DNA of 64,000 nt from Ryuthela nishihirai (GCA_038380435.1 JAWZYU010000057.1:2115201-2179200); one strand, 5' to 3'. Shown: positions 41,011-53,560, counted from the stretch's first letter. Notes: generated by a model not told the origin, from the letters alone. Made by a program: numbers and translations.

Positions 41011-43850
41011 CAGCCAGATAATATTACTCTGCACAATATTCTGCTTAAAGGACGTTGCAAACTCCTTTGCCTAACCTCATCATTAGTTACAAAGTTGAAC
41101 CACCTAATGCCCAAGATACTGCGCAAGCATCTGGAATCAAAAGCATCTAGTTTCCTGTTATCTTGTTTACAAAGTGTCCATGTTTCACTACCATAAATAA
41201 CACTAGAAAGAACTAAACTATTATACAGTCTAATTTTAGTCTTTAGGTGTATGCGCCTATTTCTCCACACTCTCCATAGATTCTTAAAAGTCCTGGCAGC
41301 AATCCCTATTCGTCTGTTAATCTCATGCCGCACATCACCATTATCTGTTACATAGCTCCCAAGATAATTAAACTGTGACACCTGCTCAAGACTGCAACCA
41401 TTCAGATTAACTGAATCACAGCCTGCCTGACCAGTTTTCATCACTTTAATTTTCTCTCTGTTTATAACCAAACCTACTCTACTACCAATCTCATCAACAG
41501 CTCAAATGAAACAGTTCATCTCATCGACATCATTTGCCAAAAGGGCTAAATCATCAGCATAATCGAAATAAGAAATTTTCGTATCTCCAGTCCATTTAAG
41601 GCCAAAAACTTTCCCTTGAAGTGAATTTCGCATAACATAATCAATAACCAAGCTAAAGAGAAAAGGATACAAAATCCACCCTTGTCGAACACCAGAAGTA
41701 ATGCTAAACCAATTGCCACAAGCCTTACCAACACTCACACACGACTCAGTGTTATTATAGAGAGCTTTCATAATGTTAACTAACTTATCTGGTATACCAT
41801 ATGATTTCACAATCAACCACAAATTATGACGATGAACAGAGTCGAAAGCCTTTTTGAAATCAATAAAACTATCAACCAAACGTTTCTAAACTAAACATTT
41901 CGCAAGAATGTGCCTAATTGAAAATATCTGATCCACACATCCCCTACCACTTCTGAATCCACATTGCTCATCACGCAATTGACTGTCAACCAGATTCGTA
42001 ATTCTATTAAGCACAATCATGGAAAGAACTTTACCAGGAACAGAGAGTAGGCTGATACCCCTATAGTTATCACAAGAACTGCGATCACCTTTTTTGAAAA
42101 TAGGGATAACAATAGCTCTGGTAAAATCCTTAGGAACCATGCCTTTATCATAAAAGATATTCAGAATTTCAGTCATCCAAGTGGTAACCGAAACATTCCC
42201 AGCTCTAAGCATTTCCGTAGTAATTTCATCTACCCCTGGGGATTTATGAAGTTTAAGTTTAGAAACAGCCAAAATAACTTCAGATTGTGTTATAGGGCCA
42301 ACATTAAAGCCACCAATGCATCTATCATCATTGCAAACAATGGAAGTAGAACTAACCATATTGTTTAGAACATCACTGAAATGTTCAGCCCACCTAGCCA
42401 TGGCAGAATCCTTACCTTCTATAACCTTACTTTGTTTATCCTTCAATCCCTGTACACCTGTTCTTTTTCTACCAGACGAAACATTATAACTCTCTGATAC
42501 AGGTCTCTGCCGTTGTGTTGTCTAACTGCTTCCTCGGTTTTGTCATCCAAGCCATCAAGCCAAACATTCTTATCAGCAGCTAACTGATCCTCTACACGTT
42601 TTATTAAGTTCTCTGTAGTGCTTTCTATTAGGACTTGTAGGGTATTGATTAAGAAAATTCCTGCAGTTCTTTATTTCTGAAAAAGCTTAAGTGCCTTATC
42701 ACTCAGATAATTCTGTCTCCTCGACTCATTTTATACCAAAAGAGTACTGTTAGTGTCCAAAAAAGCCTGTTGTAAATGATCCCATTCTTCCTCAATTTCA
42801 GTAGTAAGCATACCATGACTGTCATAATGACTAAGTAACCTATCATGGTAAGCTTTGTCTATAACTGGGTTTTTCAGAGCATCAGTATTGAAAGTAAAAT
42901 TTTAACCCTAGCACAACACTTTTTAAGTTTAAGTTGCAAGAGACTTTTAGCAAGGTAATGGTCAGATCCAATTTCAGCTCCCCTATATGACCTGGTATTT
43001 CTAACAGAACTAGCCCATTTACTGCTAATTATTATATAACCAATCATATTCTTATGCAGCCCATCGTGTAAAACCCATGCGTACTTATGTATGTCGCGGT
43101 GATTGTAATAAGTGTTAGTTATTTTGAATCCATTGAGTTTACTTACCTGTAGGAGACGTTGTCCATTGCCATTGCAGCTACCAACACCAAAAGGGCCTAT
43201 CACTCCTCCCCAAATGTCAGAGCCAGTACCAACTTTGGCATTGAAGTCACCTAGAACAAGGGTAATATCTCCTTTCTTGACAGAATTCAAAATATCCTGA
43301 AGTTGTCCATAGAAGCTATCCTTCTCATCCTCAACGGCATCCTTAGTGGGGGCATAACAGCATATAACATTCAAGTCTTTAACGCTTGTCTGAAATTTTG
43401 TTGTAACAAACCTTTCATTAATGCACTCCTATCCCTAGAAGAGCATCACTAGCATGTCTGCTGAGAAGCAGACCCACGCCTTGGTGATACTTATTGTCGT
43501 CCCTCCCTGAAAAGAGAAATTTAAGATTATTTTTAAGAATCTGAACTTTATCTGTCCATCTGGTCTCTTGCAAGCCGAGAATATCTAAATTATAAAGGTG
43601 GAAATCTTGTGTGAAGACATCAAGAGGATAATATCTGTGCAGAGTCCTAACATTGCAACTACCTATGGAGAGAAAATGGTTAGTGGGATGTTTAAAGAAA
43701 CTATGTTTATTGAGAGAGGGAATGCCGACAATATCAAACAGCTCCCAAATCGTAGAAATGGGGCAAAGACTCGTTCCCCCACCACTAAAGGCTGAAGCCA
43801 TCTACACTGGAAGACTTCCTCCAATGTAGAATTTGACGATGCCAATAGAA
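41011..43850 (-). pseudogene. RTE-like LINE, endonuclease-reverse transcriptase, degenerate (copy B2)
   Basis: Endonuclease: IGSCNVRTL, LQETRWTDKV, YAPTKDAVEDE, LVLGDFNAKVG, with the active-site Asn kept (Ser in B1) and no break after it; SDHYL is also present. Reverse transcriptase: MVPKDFTRAIVIPIFKKGDR, RGISLLSVPGKVLS, DEQCGFRSGRGCVDQ, IDFKKAFDSVHRHNLW, then GVRQGWIL, where the usual Cys is Trp, and YADDLALLA (YADD at 41550-41561). Frame breaks near 43430, 42480, 41880 and 41500 inactivate it. The C-terminus is cut short at PLSRILCR, as in B1. Confidence 0.88.
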
Positions 43851-43879
43851 GCAAAGAGTTCAAACAGAATTGGAAATCT

Positions 43880-44150
43880 CTGATGATACTTTTATTCAAA
43901 CTTTGTGCTTTGGAATACGTGTGATATCAGTTATATATTCTATTACATGGCATGGAAAATGATTTGACTGAACTATTCGTGATGAGACTTCAATATTTTT
44001 GTAAAAAACATTTCAAATAAAAAAAAAGCTAAGAATAATATTCTCTATTGTTATTTTTGTGTTATTAAGATTGTTAGCTTTTCATAGTTAACAAAAGCAC
44101 TTGTAAAAAATTTAGACATAAGATTAGAAGAATTATTTCTTTCGTTTAAT
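43880..44150 (+). repeat. W repeat fragment (B2)
   Basis: Partner of 19690-19962. Confidence 0.7.
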
Positions 44151-44151
44151 G

Positions 44152-45240
44152 TAGTGCCGTCCAACTTGTATAAACCCGCGGGCCATTTTTTGCTTTGCCA
44201 ATATTTCGGGGGCCAATAAAATAATATGACATAATAGGTAACTGAAAAATCAGTTATGTCACTTCACTAAATTATTGTATTTATACGAAAAATAACAAGT
44301 AATAATAAACGTCAAAACCCCCAAAAATTATTGTATTTATACGAAATATAATAACTAATAATAAACTTCAAAAACCTAAAAATTATTATATTGATACGAA
44401 AAATAATAAGTAATAGTAAATCTAACAAACCTAAATTCTTTTTTTTACTTATACGATAAATAATAAGTGAAAATAACTTAATATGGGTTCGAATCCCACT
44501 CATGGCAAAACCAAATTTTTTTCAGTTCAACATCTCATGAGTTACATGTCTACAGGTCTTATCCTGTTAATATTTACTTCTAATATAAAGTTTCTAAACC
44601 TTTTCAAATATTTAATAAATTTAATGGGAGCATTGTGGCCGTAGTTGTTGGCAATAATTTCTTTTACGTCCATATCGATATTTGTTGTTGCGAACCGAAG
44701 TATATGTTCAAGTGTCGAGTCTTTCAAGCAGTTTCTGTACCTGGATTTTATATATTTCGTATCAGAAAATGCGCGCTCGCAGACATATGTACTTGCGAAC
44801 ACAGAAATTATTTGGACTCCAAAACCTTTCATTTTTGGATATTTTTCTTTAGGTAAAAGTTTGAACAATTCTTTTCCAGTTTCTCTATTAGATGCAATAA
44901 TCGGGTCGGCCTGAAGGTCACATAATTCCATTTGATATTTACGATCTAGGTGCTAATATCAATATTCAATGGATTACTGAATAAATTTAAATTTTGCTTA
45001 AGGTCATCAAATTGAGAAAATCTTCTAAGAAAATCTTCAATTTGGATATCTTTATTTAGGAACAAATTTTTCAAAATTAACTCCTATATTAAGTGGCTTC
45101 ATTTCTTCATAGAACTCTTTACAAGTTTCAAAATGAATTAAATTGTTTTCCTGGAAATATGACTTCAAAAATTGTAGTTTGTTCCTATACCAGTAACATG
45201 ATTATGAAGACAGCACACGATTTGATCTGTTTTAATTGAG
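44152..45240 (-). pseudogene. hAT transposon relic with transposase C-terminal domain (copy B2)
   Basis: The hAT-like end TAGTGCCGTCCAAC is at 44152. The minus strand at 44542-44931 keeps an open frame with MELCDLQADPIIASNRETGK, STYVCERAFSDTKYIKSRYR and LKDSTLEHILRFATTNI. This is the C-terminal dimerisation region of hAT transposases of the ZBED/GTF2I-repeat-like type. The upstream part to 45190 is decayed and the rest of the element is missing. Confidence 0.75.
44265..44490. repeat. Minisatellite, about 59-bp unit (B2)
   Basis: Partner of 20078-20300, four units with small differences. Confidence 0.8.
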
Positions 45241-46165
45241 AGTGTTTTGGGTTGTTTCACCTCTGAGCGACACTTTTTTGCACACCATGGGTTAAATGGC
45301 CAGGTCACAAGGACCCCTAAGGCTCAGAGATGGTTGGTGGAGGGGACCCACTGCTACAGCTGTTGGGAGACAGATGGTAGCCTCCCGTCAAGGCGATCCA
45401 GTGTGCTCTTTAATGTTGGCTTGTTTTGCCTATGAGCGGCATTTTTTTGCACAAAATGGGCTAAATGGCCAGGTCACATGGACCCCCGAAGGCTCAGAGA
45501 AGGTTGGGGCAGGGGATCCACTGGAAAAGATGTTGGGAGACAGATGGCAGTCTCCCGTCTAGGCCATCCAGCGTGTTCTTTAATGTTGGGTTGTTTTACC
45601 CTTGAGCGGCAATTTTTCGCACACAATGGCTAATGGCCAGGTCACAATGACCCTAAGGCTCAGAGATGGTTGGTGGAGAAGACCAACTGGAACAGCTGTT
45701 GGGAGATAGATGGTAGGCTCCCGTCAAGGCCATCCAGCGTGTTCTTTAACGTTGGTATTTTTTACCTCTGAGAGGCACTTTTTTCTACACCATGGACTAA
45801 ATGACCAGGTCACAAGGACCCCGAAGGCTCAGAGAAGGTTGGGGGAGGGGACCCACTGGAACAGCTGTTGGAAGACAGATGGTAGCCTCCCGTCAAGGCC
45901 ATCCAGCGTGTTCTTTAACGTTGGGTTGTTTCACCTCTGAGCGAAACTTTTTTGCACACCATGGGCTAAATTGCCAGGTCACAAGGACCCCGAAGGCTCA
46001 AATAAATTTGGGGGTGCGGACCCACTGGAACAGCTGTTGGGAGACAGATGGTAGCCTCCCGTCAAGGCCATCCAGCGTGTTCTTTAACGTTGGGTTTTTT
46101 TAGCTCTGCGCGGCACTTTTTTGCACACCATGGTCTAAATGACCAGGTCACAAGGACCTGGTCAT
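45241..46165 (-). repeat. SINE-1 tail-module array, five full modules plus a partial (B2)
   Basis: Modules start near 45246, 45416, 45586, 45752, 45921 and 46090. Compared with 20869-21965 there is one module fewer, and the order of module variants differs. Confidence 0.9.
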
Positions 46166-46790
46166 TTATTATATATTATTTATTATATATTAATAACGTT
46201 TCTCATCTCTCCGCATAAAACAGTCTCCCCTCTAATACTTTCTGTCTTCTCTCTTTCTCTGCTCGTTCCCTCAAACTTTCTCCTGACGAAAGGTATCATC
46301 TGCCCCTTCCAGTGGTAAGCATCCGCCAATCAGAAGGAACAAATATTAGCAAGGGCTTGAGAGTTCTTTGATGTTGCACTCTATACCACGTGGGTCGTTT
46401 CTTTTCCAGGAACGTTTAGTTGCTATGGTCTTGATCGCTCCCTAGGTTTGCATTTGGTGGTAGCAGCGCCTTTGCACTTCGAGGCACAGCGGAAGTTGCA
46501 GTCTCTGGTGGTGTCATCACCGCTTGTATGAATACCAGACAGCAGACGAGAAGTTAAATTCTGGAGCCAACCAGAAGTTGTTCGCAAACCTGTGCCGACA
46601 ATGCTTCACAAAGGACACTTTTGTTATCGTTCTGCGTATATATGAAAATGAATGCAGAACACTCAGGACAAATATGCTTCGAGAATTAAATTGCCAGATC
46701 TGGTTGGACCTCCGACGCCTATTGCTCTTTGATGATGTTTACGACGACGACGACGATGATGATGATGATGGAAGAATGTAATTAATTAAA
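46166..46790 (+). repeat. Duplicated non-coding stretch with GAC/GAT repeat (B2)
   Basis: Partner of 21966-22560; the trinucleotide tract lies at about 46741-46771. Confidence 0.5.
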
Positions 46791-46820
46791 AATAAAAAGG
46801 AAAATATTTATTTTACAATT

Positions 46821-47165
46821 ATGAGAAAAAGAAAAAATATTTCGTTATCTCTGTTTAGAGAAAATCTAAGGCTATTTGAAATTACTATCGAAATGCTTAA
46901 AGTTGGGAATGTGTCTGTTATAACATGGTTGACGGAAATGCTTGATATCTTTAATGATAAAGGTATTGTTCCTAAGAATATTATCAGAGGTATTATTACA
47001 CCTATTTTTAAAAATGTTAATCGCAGATCTTCTGATAACTAGACCGGTATCAGCCTACTTTGTGCTCCAGATAATGTCATTTCATGGTTGTTCTTAACAG
47101 AATTAAGAATCTGGTTGATGGACAACTGCGTGAAGAGCAGTGGGATTCAGATGTGATACGGAATG
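46821..47165 (+). pseudogene. RTE-like LINE fragment, plus strand (B2)
   Basis: Partner of 22600-22949: MLKVGNVSVITWLTEMLDIF and GIVPKNIIRGIITPIFKN, then a stop at 47040. Interrupted at TA (47166-47167) by the mariner-like element. Confidence 0.8.
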
Positions 47166-47167
47166 TA

Positions 47168-47980
47168 CAGGGTGATCCAATAGTAACAGAAAAGGTAAAA
47201 AGGCAATAATTCGAGAAGTACAGACAGTAGCACGATGCGGTTTTCACAGAAATACAAGGGATTTTTTTTAATAACGAAAAATTTTGTTGCAAGCATAGTT
47301 ACATTTGTCACTGACAGGTGGCGCTGTAGCGGTGTACAGAGGTCGGGCGACGTCATTGGCCATGTTGAAAGAATTTATTAGCCATCATGTGACAGGAATT
47401 ACAGCTGAAACCATCTTCGATGCAGTGCAGAGTGTCGTGCCACGTCTGACTGTCATTCTCATGAATGACGGCCGTCGCATTGAACATTTGTAATCCTAGC
47501 TGCGTTGCGAATTGTGCTGCGCCACTGTACAAACTCCTTCCACCCCGGGTGCCGAGCGAACTTGGATCTACATATCCTTGTTCATGGCTAACCGGCGAAC
47601 AGATTAAATAATAGGTTTCTTCCGGTGGTTAGCTTTCCTTCTATAGGACTGCTGCCATGTTAAGCCAAGGTTGAGGTGGGTGTATATGGCGTATTCCTTT
47701 CCCCCGGCTATAGATAAGCACTGCTTTTCATAACTGGTAGTGTCGTATAGGCGGAATCGGAAATTGCCGCGGTTGCATAAGATCGCAACAAAAGAGAGGT
47801 GTACAAACTCCTAACAGAACTGAAGCGCCACCTATCGGTGACAAATGTTACTATTCTCGCAATTAAATTTTTCGTTTTAAAAAGAATTCCATGTCGTTCT
47901 GTGAAAACCGCATCGTGCTACTATCTATACTTTTCTAATTATTGCATTTTAAGTTTTTCTCTTACTTTTGGATCACCCGG
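47168..47980. mobile_element. Mariner-like element, with an extra insertion (B2)
   Basis: Same element as 22950-23480, bounded by TA on both sides (47166-47167 and 47981-47982). Inner transposase tail as in B1. It is longer because of the 261-bp insertion at 47539-47799, and because B1 has lost about 17 bp nearby. Confidence 0.85.
47539..47799. mobile_element. Unidentified 261-bp insertion with 13-bp target duplication
   Basis: TGTACAAACTCCT occurs on both sides (47526-47538 and 47800-47812), and block B1 has the single, slightly decayed site (TGTATAAACTACCT, about 23304). The inserted DNA starts TCCACCCCGGGTGCC, ends GCAACAAAAGAGAG, has no poly(A), no box A/B and no inverted ends, and occurs nowhere else in the window. 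A retroposed structured RNA or a short SINE are possible; I do not recognise it. Confidence 0.75.
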
Positions 47981-48019
47981 TATTTATCAAATACATTATA
48001 TGAACAAACGTATCCAGAC

Positions 48020-48462
48020 AGTCATTCATCAATAACCTTCCGGTAATAGGAAAGGAATTAATATCTCGTTGGTGCAACATTTGGTGCTACCACAACCCCC
48101 CAATCTGCGGGAAATGCTTCCCAGTAGATTTTGGTACGTTGCTGCTAGAATTGCCTGCCTTTCTGCCACAAGAACATTAGCGATGCCGGTCACTGATGTC
48201 TGGCAAGTCGGCCTGGCCCGCAGTCCGAGTTCCAATTCATCCCAAAAGTGTTCCATGGTGTTGAGATCCAGGATCTGTGCAGACCAGTCAAGTTCTTCGA
48301 CATCCCTCTCATGAAACCATTCCCGCATGGTCCTCGCTTTGTGGACAGGAACGTCATCCTGTTGGTAGAGGAAAGGGTCTTCACCGAACTGTTGCCTTAA
48401 AGTTCGGAGTGCAGAATTGTGGAGAATGCCATTATAGGACCGTTCACAGGAATTATGAGGTT
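48020..48462 (-). pseudogene. Tc1-like transposase, C-terminal half (B2)
   Basis: Partner of 23520-23960, with the same QQD and MEH residues 34 apart and only a few substitutions. Confidence 0.85.
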
Positions 48463-48464
48463 AG

Positions 48465-49734
48465 CAGTTAGTTAGTTTATACTGATTGATAGCATATTAG
48501 TGTTTTGTGTGATTTTTTAAGAAATTGTTTATGATTCATGTAATTTTATTGCCGTGTTATTAATTTAGTTCATTTATAGTTTGTTTATTTATTTTGAATT
48601 CGCAATCGATTGCCAAATATCCAAATAGAATTGAAAATTTTTAAAACTACATTTATTCGCAGTTTGTGTTTTTGAATGCGTGTGATATCAGTTATATAGT
48701 CTATTACATGGCATGGAATAATAATTCGGCTAAAGTATTCGTGATGAGACTTCAATATTTTTGTAAAAACATATGACATAAAAAAGGAGAAAAATAATAT
48801 TCTCGATTATTACTTTTGTTAAGCTTGTCAGCTTTTTATACTTAACAAGAGTTACCTGTATAAACTTTAGACATACGGTTAGAAGTTTTATTTTTTTCGT
48901 TTAATCCATCGTACTCCACGCCTTTAGTACAGGTTCGAGGAAGATCTCTGCCGAAGCGGAGATTGAAATAAAAAAATGTAAAGTCGTAACTGTGACCGTT
49001 CTATCAAGTTGCCACTCAATGAAAACTAATCTTCTGACAATCTAGTAAAATGCAATTTTTCAGTTACGAATTTCGACATTTAGTCAATAGATGCATCTAT
49101 TCCGGTAACTATTTCACAGCACCCTTTCCTATATTTAATTATTATTCCATCTTTCTGTAATTCGATGCACCTAAGTTTAAAAAAAAGTCATCGGTACCAT
49201 GGTTCGAAATTTAGAATGTTGCGCAAAATGACAATTTACGACCTGTTTAATGAGAGGGTGAAGTTGCCATTCATCCAAAACCAATCTTCTCATAATCGGT
49301 TAAAAATACATTTCAATTCATAATTTGATTTGACGATCTGGCCACCGGATTGCTTTAAAATGTTAGCATATTGTTACAGTGGATAAGGTAAAAATATCTG
49401 AAATAAAATTTATCATAAATGTACATGTTAGCAATAAAGTTGTTGCAACATGAAATTTATAACTTTTTTTTCCCATTGAATTTATCAGCTGCTGTTTGAC
49501 ATCTAATTAATACATGACTGTATTCTTTATTATTGATATTTATTTTTATATTATTGATACATGACTCTCTAATTCTTTCACTATTAGGAACGTATACTGC
49601 TAAAAATCAAAAATAATAAACGTTTATAAAATAATCATGAATAATATCGTACGTCTTCTATTGAAACTACCGCCAATTGTTTTTATCGCAAAATTTTTTT
49701 CCTCATAATTTTCCAATATAAAATTTTTTGTTTC
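48465..49734 (+). repeat. W repeat (B2)
   Basis: Partner of 23965-25228, nearly identical over its length. Confidence 0.75.
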
Positions 49735-49972
49735 TCTAACTCATAATGACACAACGATGAGTCTTGTGTCTAAACGTTCCCTCCCGCACCTCGTGGCGGC
49801 AGCTCTCTTTTCAGCTCTCCCTCCGTTCCATGCGCTCTCCGTTAATATGATTCCTCTCCTAACTTTTGCCTCTCCTGGTGGCTGGCTCCCGACGCATCTG
49901 CGTAACGGTCCCAAATTTTTAACAGTTAATGTCAAACATCCTCCGATTTTGGGGTGATCGCTTCATAGATTA
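49735..49972 (-). repeat. V unit, inverted (B2)
   Basis: Partner of 25229-25460. Confidence 0.8.
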
Positions 49973-49975
49973 TAG

Positions 49976-50508
49976 CAGGGATTCTCAACGTGGACAACAT
50001 TGTTACACTATAACTATACTTTTATCTATCTATACAAGGGGTACGCAGTTACATACACATTTCCAGGGGGTACGTGAAGCTTAAAAGATTGAGAACCACT
50101 GATATATCTGTTTTATTTTATTCCCATTGTTATACTATATATATATAGTTTTATCTATCTATACAAGGGGTACGCCAGTTACATACACATTTCCAGGGGG
50201 TACGTGAAGCTTAAAAGGTTAAGAACCACTGATATATATGTTTTATTTTATTCCCATTGTTATACTATACATATATATAGTTTTTATCTATCTATACAAG
50301 GGGTACGCCAGTTACATACACATTTCCAGGGGGTACGTGAAGCTTAAAAGGTTAGGAACCACTGATATATATGTTTTATTTTATTCCCATTATATACTAT
50401 TATTATACTATAACTATAGTTTTATCTATCTATACAAGGGGTACGCCAGTTACATACACATTTCCAGAGTAAAAGTTCGATTCCATTATAAAAGTTTGAT
50501 AATCACTG
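49976..50508. mobile_element. hAT-like non-autonomous element with tandem array (B2)
   Basis: Partner of 25464-25985. Units start near 50035, 50164, 50300 and 50437; the spacers between them differ in (TA)n length from B1. Confidence 0.7.
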
Positions 50509-50509
50509 C

Positions 50510-50768
50510 TCTAACTAAAAATGACACAAAGTTGAGCCCTGTGTATAAAAGTTCCCACACGTACCTTGTGGCGGCAGCTCTCTTTCCAGCTCTCCCTCCT
50601 CCATTGCGCTCTCGGTCAATATGAATCCCTCTCTTAATTCTTGCCTCCTGGTGGCTCGCGACGCATCTCCATAACGGTTACAAATTTTTGACAGTTAGTG
50701 TCCAACTATCTCTGATAGTTGGGTAATCGCTTTTTAGCTTAAAGGAATAATTTCTTGCTCTCTCAAAG
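50510..50768 (-). repeat. V unit, inverted, with outer edge (B2)
   Basis: Partner of 25986-26255. Confidence 0.75.
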
Positions 50769-50799
50769 AATGAAAAAGATTATTTCCTTTTTCACATAT

Positions 50800-51175
50800 G
50801 CAGAAAACTGCCCAGGTTGAATGAAGAAATAAAGCCCCAGAGGATGAAGTTTCTTCCACCAAACTTCACAGCTGACATACGACAGTCAGGCAGATAGAGT
50901 TCACCTGCCGTCCTCCACACCCAGACTCGTCCGTCAGACTGCCAGATGATGAGACGTGATTCATCACTCCAGAGAACGCTGTTCCAGTGCTCGAGTCCTT
51001 TGGCACCCTGCTATACACAACTCCAACCGACGCTTGGGGTTGATCTTGTTGATTTTAGGCTTGTGTTCGGCTGTTAGAATCGGTCTATATTGACGAGATT
51101 CAGCAGATATAGACAAGAACAGACGTGTTTGGAGAAAACCATTATCCCCTCTGGTTTGATCTCGTAGCTCATAAA
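50800..51175 (-). pseudogene. Tc1-like transposase fragment with first catalytic Asp (B2)
   Basis: Partner of 26280-26640; LWSDESRLIIWQSDGRVWVW is readable on the minus strand. Confidence 0.75.
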
Positions 51176-51268
51176 TGCATGAAGATTTTTTATGTATGTA
51201 TGTATGTAGGGATTGTGAGAGCACGTGACACTGGGGATGTAGCACGGGATGAGAATTAAGTCACTTAG

Positions 51269-51756
51269 CGTTGGGTTCTTTCACCTCTGAGCGGCACTTT
51301 TTTGCACACCATGGTCTAAATGACCAGGTCACAAGGACCCCGAAGAGTCGGAGAAGGTTGGGGTAGGGGACAGACTGGAAACGTTGTTGGAAGACAGATG
51401 GTAGCCTCCCGTCAAAGCCATCCAGCGTGTTCTTTAACGTGCACAGGGTATGGCTCTCCTGCACACGAGGCCATGGGTTAAAGTCCTATCCGACAGACCG
51501 CGGCCTTTCCAAGCCCATCGGTGTCCCCTACTGACCGTGGGTAGGGCGGGGAATTTTGCGCAAATAAATCCATCCTCTCAGACCTTCTACTGTGGCATAT
51601 AAACTGATAGGCTCCTGTCAGACCTCTGTGGCAAGCAGCTGCTTGAGGGGGTATTTATTTATTTATTTAAATCTCAAAGCTGACCCAGCTGGGACTCGAA
51701 CCTGGAAACTACAAATTACGAGCCTGGAGCGCTACCGACTGAGCAAAACCCGCCTC
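51269..51756 (-). mobile_element. SINE-1 copy with nested SINE-2 (B2)
   Basis: Partner of 26737-27222. Target duplication TAAGTCACTTAG at 51257-51268 and 51757-51768. The nested SINE-2 is at about 51578-51666. Confidence 0.9.
51578..51666 (+). mobile_element. SINE-2, 5'-truncated, nested in SINE-1 (B2)
   Basis: Begins at CATCCTCTCAGACCTTCTAC and ends in TTTATTTATTTA, like 27036-27138. Confidence 0.85.
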
Positions 51757-51769
51757 TAAGTCACTTAGG

Positions 51770-52020
51770 AGTTCGAAAGATGAAGTTGAAATGAATGCCA
51801 CAAGAGGATTAGTGATGCCGATCACTGATGTCTGGCAGGTCGGCCTGACTCGCAGTCGGAGTTCCAATTCATCCAAAAAGTATTCAATGGGGTTGAGATC
51901 AGGGCTCTGTGCAGGCCAGTCAAATTCTTCCACATTCCTCTCATCAAACCATTCCCTAATGTAATCGCTTTGTGGATGGGAACATCGTCATGTTGGTACA
52001 GGAAAGTACATCTAGAGGTT
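51770..52020 (-). pseudogene. Tc1-like transposase C-terminal fragment (B2)
   Basis: Minus-strand MEEFDWPAQSPDLNPIEYFL and DELELRLRVRPTCQ; partner of 27236-27490 with the catalytic Glu present. Confidence 0.8.
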
Positions 52021-52027
52021 GTGAGAG

Positions 52028-52320
52028 TACAGTCGCTCAAAAAAGTATTCGAACAATAGTGTTGATTACAGAATTAAGAAAAAAATATCTGGCAACTTTT
52101 TTTTTTACAAATTAGTGATCTGGCAACCTTCTTGTACAGTCGCTCCAAAAAATATCCGAACACTATGGTTGATTACAGAGTTCAGAAAAAAATATCTGGC
52201 AACGATTTTTTTAGAAATTTGTGATCTGGCAACCGTCGTGTGACGTGACACGGCGGTTGCCAGATCGTGTCACGTGACGCACAGATCGTCGTGTGACGTC
52301 AAATTTTATGCAATTTACGG
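52028..52320. repeat. Tc1-type terminal sequence, duplicated, with hairpin (B2)
   Basis: Partner of 27492-27790. The stem here carries a mismatch and a longer loop. Confidence 0.65.
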
Positions 52321-52324
52321 AGTG

Positions 52325-52740
52325 CTTTTTAAGGTTAGAATATTTTACATCTGAAGGTCACCTTTTTCACTCAATAGGCTAAATGACCAGGTCACAAGAC
52401 TCCAAATGCTCAGAGAAAGTTGCGGGTAGGATATCCACTGGACATCTTTTAGGAGACAGATAGTACCTCTCGTTAAAGCTATCCAGCGTGTTCTTTAACG
52501 TTGGAATATTTTACCTCTGAAGGTCACTTTTTTCCACACGATGGACAAAATCGCCAGGTCACAAGGACCCCAAAGACTCAGAGAAAGTTGTAAGGAGGAT
52601 ATCCACTGCACAGCTTTTAGGTGACAGATGGCAGCCTCCCACGAATGCTTTAAAATGTGTTCTTTAACGTTGGGGTTGTTTTACCTCTGAGCGGCAGTTT
52701 TCTCCCGCACAATGGGCTAAATGGCCAGGTCACAAAGATT
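52325..52740 (-). repeat. Degenerate SINE-1 tail modules (B2)
   Basis: Two and a half diverged modules, beginning near 52337, 52503 and 52672; one module more than B1 (27795-28035). Confidence 0.75.
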
Positions 52741-52828
52741 CAGGGTACAAGGACACTCTATTGCACATGACCGCCACTATCGACCGCATGAGGTCAAAAT
52801 GATTTCCACGCCGATTACATGAATGTAA

Positions 52829-53213
52829 GGGGCGGGGGTGGCTCAGTCGGTAGCGCGCCAGGCTCGTAATCTGTAGTTCCCAGGTTCGAGTCCCAGCTGG
52901 GTCAGCTTTGAGATTTATCTCCACAAAATTCCCCGCCCTGCCCACGGTCAGTAGGGGACACCGATGGGCTTGGAAAGGCCGCCGTCCGTCGGATGGGACG
53001 TTAAGCCGTGGCCCCGTGTGCGGGAGAGCCATAGCCTGTGCACGCTAAAGAACACGCTGGATGGCTATGACGGGAGGCTACCATCTGTCTCCCAACAGCT
53101 GTTCCAGTGGGTCCCCTCCCCCAACCTTCTCTGAACCTTCGGGGTCCTTGTGACCTGGCCATTTAGTCCATGATGTGCAAAAAAGTGCCGCTCAGAGGTA
53201 AAACAACGCAACC
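52829..53213 (+). mobile_element. SINE-1 copy, complete, one tail module (B2)
   Basis: Same insertion as 28127-28676 with identical target duplications (CATGAATGTAA at 52818-52828 and 53214-53224), but 165 bp shorter because one tail module is absent. Box A and box B are intact. Confidence 0.93.
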
Positions 53214-53560
53214 CATGAATGTAAAATATTGTAATGTCTTGTATTAGATCATCTAGTATCTAGGATATAGCGAGGGGAATAATAATTCTAAGGTCACTTC
53301 CCCTCCCTAAAAATTGTGAGACGGAAATATAAACGATTTCATTTTCTAAGTTTTTATTTGTTACTAAGCTGAGGGTAGTGTATATCATTTTATACAGTTT
53401 ATCAAGAGTATTTGATATTTTTGCTCAGTACTTTGAGGATCATTTTCTTCCATCAGTTTATAAATTTTGCTTGCCTACCACTTGAAAATGCTTTTCTGCT
53501 ACATGATTGTAGCTTGCAGAGAAGACATTGTGTGTTCTGTTAATAAATAAATAAAATAAA

